A stretch of DNA of 64,000 bases from Chitinophagales bacterium. GTDB lineage: Bacteria > Bacteroidota > Bacteroidia > Chitinophagales > CAIOSU01. Location of the stretch: assembly GCA_040877935.1 (NCBI GenBank), contig JBBDNB010000012.1:62001-126000 (forward strand). Direction: 5' to 3'. A program made the position numbers and the translations under genes. Position 1 is the first letter of the stretch; each line of letters begins with the position of its first letter. Under the pieces are notes generated by a model, which saw only the letters and a list, made by a program, of their open reading frames with translations, was not told where the DNA came from and ran no database searches. Of the stretch, positions 63,401 through 64,000 are shown in pieces.

Positions 63401-64000
63401 TGCGTGATGCCAAATTGAGTAGGTTTTTCCAGCCTGTTTATTTTGTCTAAACTGTCTAATTGGATAATGGTATTTTCCAGCAACGAGCCGGTATTTCTAT
63501 TTCCGACTTTATTCCTTTCAATGAGTTTTTTACCGCCATGTTTCGTTTCAGTAAGCCCAATAATGTGCAGCAATTCCCCGTAAAATCGCTTATCAAGGCT
63601 ATTGCTGTCATTGGTGAAAGGCAGTTTGAGCAAGTGTTCGGGCGAAAGCAGTTTGAAAAGTGCAATCAGTTTATTGTCGTCTTTAGGATTTTCATTGCGC
63701 AAGGGTTTTTCATACTGCCTGATATCAAAGTAGGTAAACTCTATTTCCTGATCGAGTGCAGCAATAAAAGGTGCAGCAATTTCCCTGAAAAAGAAATCAG
63801 TGGTTTTTCCGCTCAGCCGACCTTCGTTAAAATCGATGAATTGTTTGACCAGGCTTTTGTTTTGGGCAAAGATTTTTTCAAAAACACTGGCATCGAAAAT
63901 AAACCACTCGTAAATATTGGTGGCAATTAAGTGTCTGACTTCAAGGTTTTTATGCTCAATGCGTTCGCGTAGATAATACAAAACCAGTTCGTGAAATGCT
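60490..64000 (-). CDS. Type IIG-like restriction-modification enzyme (Eco57I methylase family), N-terminus cut by window edge
   Basis: At least 1,169 residues; the frame is open to the edge, and the first in-window TTG at 63981 is not necessarily the start. The adenine-methylase motifs are present: CDPAVGSGHFLVSALNE (near 62,690) and FDLVIGNPPYIRQE (near 61,820), the NPPY catalytic motif. A helical, coiled insert (KLQKLQYEY...EENIEKLGAEIEEIK) lies between. The C-terminal part (SRLVHFFYSNLTSSIRGGYLRFIRQYLEQIP) resembles a TaqI-like target-recognition domain. A nuclease, if fused, would be at the missing N-terminus. It likely methylates and cuts foreign DNA. Confidence 0.85.
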   Translation of the reverse strand, partial: AFHELVLYYLRERIEHKNLEVRHLIATNIYEWFIFDASVFEKIFAQNKSLVKQFIDFNEGRLSGKTTDFFFREIAAPFIAALDQEIEFTYFDIRQYEKPLRNENPKDDNKLIALFKLLSPEHLLKLPFTNDSNSLDKRFYGELLHIIGLTETKHGGKKLIERNKVGNRNTGSLLENTIIQLDSLDKINRLEKPTQFGITHDERLFNVGLELSITWINRILFLKLMEAQLITYHSGDNSFEFLSIKKIQNFDDLNSLFFQVLARKHAERNEDVKSLFEMVPYLNSSLFEPTNIEHNTLFISNLRDDKTIPIFNGTVLKDSKGKKRSGELNTLEYLFQFLNAYDFSSEGAEDIQEENKSLINASVLGLIFEKINGYKDGSFFTPGFITMYMCHEAIRKAVLQKFNDTKGWNCKNHDELYDKINDRNEANQIINDLKICDPAVGSGHFLVSALNEIIAIKNDLNILQDRNGRRLKEYEVEVVNDELIVTDEDGELFEYKPGNKESQRIQETLFHEKQTIIENCLFGVDINPNSVKICRLRLWIELLKCAYYKNKTELETLPNIDINIKCGNSLISRFDIKANLSKALKKSKWTIEGYRLAVDTYRNATDKAEKREMMKLIDDIKSDFRSEISQNDPKVKKLQKLQYEYNLLVAPNIFKEEEATYGNKQNRKKAKDRLKNLEENIEKLGAEIEEIKNNRIYENAFEWRFEFPEVLNEKGDFMGFDLVIGNPPYIRQESFKEIKAYLQSRFKIFTGTADLYTYFVELGLNILKKQGDFVFIIPNKWMRAGYGKALRNFIQENTIVQIIDFGDLPVFEEATTYPCIIQIDKSKNEENSFKAANIDTLDFPAGISSFIDAHSIEVISNELPDSGWTLIDARVQKLLAKLREKGVPLREYVSDNIYYGIKTGLNEAFVIDEATRNRLIEEDPNSAKVIKPFLAGRDIKRYAAPKINKYLIFFPKGFTIKRNLPPDDSNFEDAVSEPPPRYGDMPYDDAWSWLQDNFPAIAKHLKPFEAKAKARYDKGDFWWELRACDYYDEFEKPKIMLPDIALKAQAMIDNSKAYCVNTAYIIPVNDLGLLAVLNSRLVHFFYSNLTSSIRGGYLRFIRQYLEQIPVHPEISNNKSIQAKAEAIISLKKQNPESDTSALETEIDQLVYELYGLSEEEIGVVEGSLK

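Noticed and set aside
1-64000. CRISPR arrays, rRNA genes, intact insertion sequences
   Set aside because: None was seen; repeats present are dispersed or two-copy palindromic elements without spacers, and no transposase frame was found.

Overview
The window is chromosomal DNA of a free-living Bacteroidota bacterium; the order cannot be fixed from the sequence. Evidence: secreted proteins end in type IX secretion (T9SS) sorting domains of type A (SxYPNPxxDxL, LxxGxYxLxI) and type B (gliding-motility-associated C-terminal domain). Families largely typical of the phylum are present (DUF4249, DUF4412, DUF6503, DUF6567). The promoters I can see follow the phylum consensus TTTG-N17-20-TAnnTTTG, and genes lack Shine-Dalgarno sequences. 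The DNA is AT-rich, with GC-rich palindromic repeats between genes.

Layout. 1-3217: two secreted T9SS-type proteins, a PKD/Kazal protein cut by the window edge and a cohesin/dockerin-like protein. 3425-8493: helical protein, sulfotransferase, DUF4412 protein, MarR regulator with a perfect operator palindrome, and a fatty-acid/sterol hydroxylase. 8567-12638: tandem secreted lipases and PurM. 12639-13380: two copies of a composite palindromic repeat. 13381-15767: DUF1761 and CLC channel. 16044-20104: surface-polysaccharide block (methyltransferase, flippase, asparagine-synthetase-like). 20241-26428: secreted or lipid-anchored proteins: subtilisin, its prodomain-like partner, DUF4249, a zincin and a di-haem peroxidase. 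26793-27872: DNA polymerase IV. 28231-33677: accessory region with a DUF262-HEPN gene pair and long non-coding stretches. 33678-36600: phosphoesterase and M1 peptidase. 36643-38760: HigBA and a DUF4160/DUF2442 pair. 38869-42213: lipoprotein, glycosyltransferase and membrane protein. 42361-48072: a 1,903-residue PKD adhesin. 48432-54008: two copies of a candidate structured RNA bracket tRNA-Arg, a thioesterase, an M16-like protein, a methyltransferase and CorA. 54009-58713: SDR, lipoprotein, glycosyltransferase and SLC12-like transporter. 58714-64000: repeats, small genes and a type IIG restriction-modification gene running off the edge.

Three points stand out. (1) Two roughly 350-nt non-coding genes, each with a near-ideal Bacteroidota promoter and an intrinsic terminator, are alike along their length and swap stable tetraloops (GCAA/GAAA and UUCG/GAAA) on kept stems. 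(2) A subtilisin is translationally coupled to a protein resembling its own prodomain without the protease domain, suggesting a secreted protease-inhibitor or chaperone pair. (3) A DUF262 protein overlaps a HEPN-type RNase gene (RNRIAH), a probable defence module. None of these can be proven from the sequence alone.
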